From contig NZ_JAHZBQ010000002.1 of assembly GCF_019423325.1 (NCBI RefSeq), positions 310,001 through 374,000 of the forward strand: 64,000 bases of DNA, given 5' to 3'. The notes beneath the pieces were generated by a model. It had not been told where the DNA came from. It did no database searches and saw only the letters and a program-made list of their open reading frames with translations. The position numbers were made by a program, and so were the translations under genes. Below are positions 61,248-64,000 of this stretch, piece by piece. The stretch's first letter is position 1. Each line of letters starts with the position of its first letter. The stretch is from Campylobacter sp. GTDB taxonomy: Bacteria; Campylobacterota; Campylobacteria; Campylobacterales; Campylobacteraceae.

Positions 61248-63764
61248 CTACTTCGCCCCTTTAGGCGGCATAAATGCGGTTAGTTTGATATCCTCGCCCG
61301 CCTTGTGTTTATAAAGCTCGATATTTACTAACGCCGTGTGCGCGATATTGCCATTGGCAAGCTCGCTCGTAGGAAGATCGATCGTAAGCACGTTCGGATT
61401 TCCGTTTTTGCAAAGCCCCTCGGCGTTAGGATCGTACCACGCGCCTTCGAAGATCTGCACCACGCCGCGCATTATGTCGTCGCTTACGTTGGCTCCCGCC
61501 AAAATTTCGCCGCGAGCGTTATAGACGCGCACCAGATCACCCTGCTTGATACCGAGCTCCTTAGCGTCCTCGGTATTTATTAGCACCGGCTCGCGATCCG
61601 CGACGGCGTATCTCTTGCGATTTGAGGTGTTACTCTGCTGCGAATGCAAGCGGTCATACGGATGCAGACTAAGCAGGTGAAATTTCGCAGGCTTATCCTT
61701 CATCCCCAGCCACTCGACGGGCTCGAACCACATCGGATGCGCGCCGCAGTCTTTGTAGTTCATCGCAGCAATCGTATCGGAGTAAATTTCAATCAGCCCG
61801 CTAGGCGTTCCCAAAGCCTCCAAAACAGGATCATTTCTAAAATCCTCAAAGCTCACGTACGCAGTACTCTCCGGCGTTTCGTAAAATTCTGTCGGCTCGT
61901 TTTTCTCCCACCACTGCTCAAAGCTCGGCATCTGTATTCCCAAAGCGGTGTTTGCATTCACGGCGCTAGCTGCCCCTTCGTAAAATTCTTTGATCCAATC
62001 CATCTCCGTTTTGCCGCCGTCCGTATAAGCCTCGGCAAGCCCGTCTGCGTAAGCCTTGCAAAGGTCGGTAAAAATTTGATAATCGTCCTTCGCGCCGTGC
62101 TGCTTGGCGACGACCTGCTTCATCGGGATTATATGCATATTGGAGTAGTCTCCGCTCATCGTGATGTCGTTGCGCTCATACTCCGTCGTGGTCGGAAATA
62201 CGATGTCCGCCATCTTCGCAGTCGGCGTCCAGTAAATTTCATTCACTACGATGGTGCGCGGCTTGCGCCAAGCCTTTATGTTAGTGTTGGTATCTTGATG
62301 ATGCACGATTGGATTTCCGCCAACCCAGTAGATAAAATCGATCTTCGGATAAGTGATCTTTGCGCCATTCGCGTCGATCGTCTTGCCAGGATTTAGTAGC
62401 GCGTCCGCGATACGAGCTAGAGGAAAAGCGACCTTCGCCGTATTTACCAGCCATGCTTGAGCTGCTTCACCGCCTTGTTTCTGATCCTGCGCAAGCCCTA
62501 GGAATTTGCCGTCCTTAACGACGCCGACGCTTGCCGCGTTCATTCCGCCGATCACGCCGCCCGCGCAGGTAGGCGCGCCGCCGTTAGCGTAGTGGTAGCT
62601 AAAGCCGAAGCCCCCTCCTGCAAGTCCGATCTGCCCCAGCATCGCGCACAAAGTTACGATCATCCAGTGTGCCTGCTCGCCGTGATGAGCGCGCTGGATA
62701 CCCCAACCCGCCATTATCATCGTGCGGTTTTCATAAAATTTTATCGCAAGCTCTTTGATCACGTCCGCGCTAATGCCGCAAATTTCACTAGCCCACTCCG
62801 GCGTCTTAGCCACGCCGTCGCTCTGCCCCGTGAGATATGGGACGAATTTTTCAAAGCCCACGGTGTAGTTTTGTAAAAATTCCTTATCGTACTTGCCCTG
62901 TGAGTAGAGGTGCTGCGCCATACCTAGCATCATCGCTACGTCGGTGTTAGGGCGAGGGGCAATCCATCGCGCCTTGCCCTCGAAATACTTGCCGCTTACG
63001 GTTTTGATCGGATCGATGATGATGATCTCTTTATCGCTGTTTTTTAGCTGCTCGAAATACTTAAATCCCTGCTCGTCCGAGCTCGTCCACGCTACGCGAA
63101 GCGTAGAGATCGGATTGAGCCCCCAAAAGACCACTACTTTGGAGTTTTCAAGCACCACGGGCCAAGAGGTTTGCTGCTCATATACCTGATTTGAGCCCGT
63201 TACATGTGGCATTATGACCTGCGCCGCACCCGTGGAGTAATCGCCCGTGACGCCCGTAAAGCCGCCGCTTAAGTTCATAAATCTATGAAGCAGCGTCCTT
63301 GAGACATGCACGTTGCCCGTGCTCTGCCAGCCGTAGCTGCCCGCAAATACCGAGCTCGCGCCCTTTTGCTCGCGCGTCTTTTTAAGCTCGCGCGCGACGA
63401 GTTTGATCGCGTCCTCATATTTTACCTCGACCCATTCGTCAAGCCCTCGAAGCTCGGGCTTTGGATTATCGGGATCGGCGAGATATGATTTTCGCACCAT
63501 CGGCGCTTTGATGCGCGTGTTATAAACGAGATCCGCCATCGTATTTTGAAGAGTATTTGGAATTTTAGAGGTGATCTTCCACGGCGCGGATTTTACGATC
63601 TTGCCGTTTTTGACGCTCGCTTTTAAAATTCCCCACCGCGCCGCGGTTAAAATTTCGCTGTTTTTCTTAAGCGCGGTAAGTTTATCCGCCGCAAGCATCG
63701 AGCTTGGGATGAGCGGAAGCGCCGAGACCGCCGCGCCGAGCTTTAAAAAATTTCGTCTTTTCAT
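61248..63764 (-). CDS. TorA/BisC-type periplasmic S/N-oxide reductase
   Basis: An 838-residue molybdopterin enzyme of the DMSO/TMAO/biotin-sulfoxide reductase family. The Tat signal is RRNFLK at 3-8, followed by a hydrophobic stretch to about 25. There is no N-terminal Fe-S Cys motif, as expected of TorA-like enzymes, and the Mo ligand is Ser148 in YGWQSTG. QRAHHGEQAHW and WVGGNPIVHHQDTN support the family. C. jejuni has an equivalent TMAO/DMSO reductase (Cj0264c) with an adjacent cytochrome gene, and the same pairing occurs here. Substrate may be TMAO, DMSO or a biological sulfoxide. Confidence 0.92.
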   Translation of the reverse strand: MKRRNFLKLGAAVSALPLIPSSMLAADKLTALKKNSEILTAARWGILKASVKNGKIVKSAPWKITSKIPNTLQNTMADLVYNTRIKAPMVRKSYLADPDNPKPELRGLDEWVEVKYEDAIKLVARELKKTREQKGASSVFAGSYGWQSTGNVHVSRTLLHRFMNLSGGFTGVTGDYSTGAAQVIMPHVTGSNQVYEQQTSWPVVLENSKVVVFWGLNPISTLRVAWTSSDEQGFKYFEQLKNSDKEIIIIDPIKTVSGKYFEGKARWIAPRPNTDVAMMLGMAQHLYSQGKYDKEFLQNYTVGFEKFVPYLTGQSDGVAKTPEWASEICGISADVIKELAIKFYENRTMIMAGWGIQRAHHGEQAHWMIVTLCAMLGQIGLAGGGFGFSYHYANGGAPTCAGGVIGGMNAASVGVVKDGKFLGLAQDQKQGGEAAQAWLVNTAKVAFPLARIADALLNPGKTIDANGAKITYPKIDFIYWVGGNPIVHHQDTNTNIKAWRKPRTIVVNEIYWTPTAKMADIVFPTTTEYERNDITMSGDYSNMHIIPMKQVVAKQHGAKDDYQIFTDLCKAYADGLAEAYTDGGKTEMDWIKEFYEGAASAVNANTALGIQMPSFEQWWEKNEPTEFYETPESTAYVSFEDFRNDPVLEALGTPSGLIEIYSDTIAAMNYKDCGAHPMWFEPVEWLGMKDKPAKFHLLSLHPYDRLHSQQSNTSNRKRYAVADREPVLINTEDAKELGIKQGDLVRVYNARGEILAGANVSDDIMRGVVQIFEGAWYDPNAEGLCKNGNPNVLTIDLPTSELANGNIAHTALVNIELYKHKAGEDIKLTAFMPPKGAK

Positions 63765-64000
63765 TTCATATCCTTTAAATTTACGTCCTTGGAGTGCTTT
63801 TGCAGATACTGCACCACCGTCCAGCTCTCGTCTTTGCTAATAGGCGTGCGCGAAAGCATCGATTTAATGTAGCCGGGCCATTTGTTTGCCTCGTAGCTTG
63901 CGGGCTGATGTAGAGCGTGACAGACGCTACACGAGGCTTCAAATTTCTCCTTAGCGCCCGCGAAAATTTTATCCACGTCGCCGCTTAGCGCGCCCTCGTC
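63761..64000 (-). CDS. Monohaem c-type cytochrome, 3' part only
   Basis: The C-terminal 79 codons of a small cytochrome c, running off the right edge of the window. The haem motif is CSVCH, and a Met in KSMLSRTP could be the sixth ligand. The stop overlaps the ATG of the reductase by four bases, so the cytochrome is the likely electron donor of that enzyme. The apparent GTG at 63976 is internal; the frame continues open to 64000. Confidence 0.85.
   Translation of the reverse strand, partial: DEGALSGDVDKIFAGAKEKFEASCSVCHALHQPASYEANKWPGYIKSMLSRTPISKDESWTVVQYLQKHSKDVNLKDMK

Noticed and set aside
1..64000. Prophage or integrative element
   Set aside because: No integrase, terminase, portal or capsid gene, and no tRNA-flanking repeat was seen in the window.

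Overview
The window looks like a chromosomal segment of a Campylobacter species, most likely one of the higher-GC oral group (C. gracilis, C. showae, C. rectus or C. curvus type). The evidence is a set of typical campylobacterial genes: a Nif-type nifS-nifU pair, a CjaA-like cystine-binding lipoprotein, RNase J with a long N-terminal tail, a cytochrome plus Tat-exported TorA/BisC-like molybdoenzyme, and tig-clpP-def-yifB as one unit. The DNA is unusually rich in RAATTY words (AAATTT, GAATTT, AAATTC, GAATTC), both between genes and inside several of them. I see no rRNA, no CRISPR array, no prophage and no intact insertion sequence.

Layout. 1-1132: murB, followed by a decayed gene and a small membrane protein. 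2094-9845 (minus strand): a seven-gene envelope-lipid cluster whose members match the E. coli ynbABCD set in domain content and size (CDP-alcohol phosphotransferase, CdsA-like synthetase, hydrolase-methyltransferase fusion, PAP2-dual-specificity phosphatase fusion), plus a PlsC-like acyltransferase, a DUF1287 protein and a small ORF. This is the best candidate in the window for an undescribed pathway. 10363-11403: a DUF3137 protein. 11536-17526 (minus): tig, clpP, def, yifB, nnrE-nnrD and purN, almost all abutting or overlapping. 17684-19834: a TonB-dependent receptor with a Fur-box-like site. 20022-22922: folE, nifS, nifU. 23331-26502: a periplasmic binding protein, a tandem rhodanese, a CAT-anticodon tRNA and LemA. 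26864-32525 (minus): ybaK, rluB, kdsD, rnj, rsmA. 32617-35506 (plus): hisF, a nucleoside phosphorylase homologue, rlmN. 35813-39178: a frameshifted remnant, an RluA-type synthase and purB. 39987-45677: an outer-membrane barrel, a DASS transporter and a complete amino-acid ABC operon. 46237-49857: a second DUF3137 protein, a PatB-like lyase and a DUF3737 protein. 50291-54280: small hypotheticals, a candidate small RNA, moaC, a DUF493 protein and a helical protein. 55388-60443: an M48 lipoprotein, a CorC/HlyC-type protein, an NSS transporter and a DinJ-YoeB toxin-antitoxin pair. 61248-64000: a TorA/BisC-like reductase and the 3' part of its cytochrome c.

Two themes stand out. First, several conserved enzymes (HisF, an RluA-type synthase, the YnbC- and YnbD-like proteins, RNase J and one DUF3137 protein) carry in-frame low-complexity insertions or tails built from RAATTY-rich DNA; in HisF these form degenerate 33-bp repeats. 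RAATTY is the site methylated by CtsM to mark DNA for uptake in C. jejuni, so these could be accumulated uptake-type words. Second, the ynb-like cluster contains a CDP-alcohol phosphotransferase in which two of the four metal-binding aspartates are asparagine, which suggests unusual chemistry or an unusual product.
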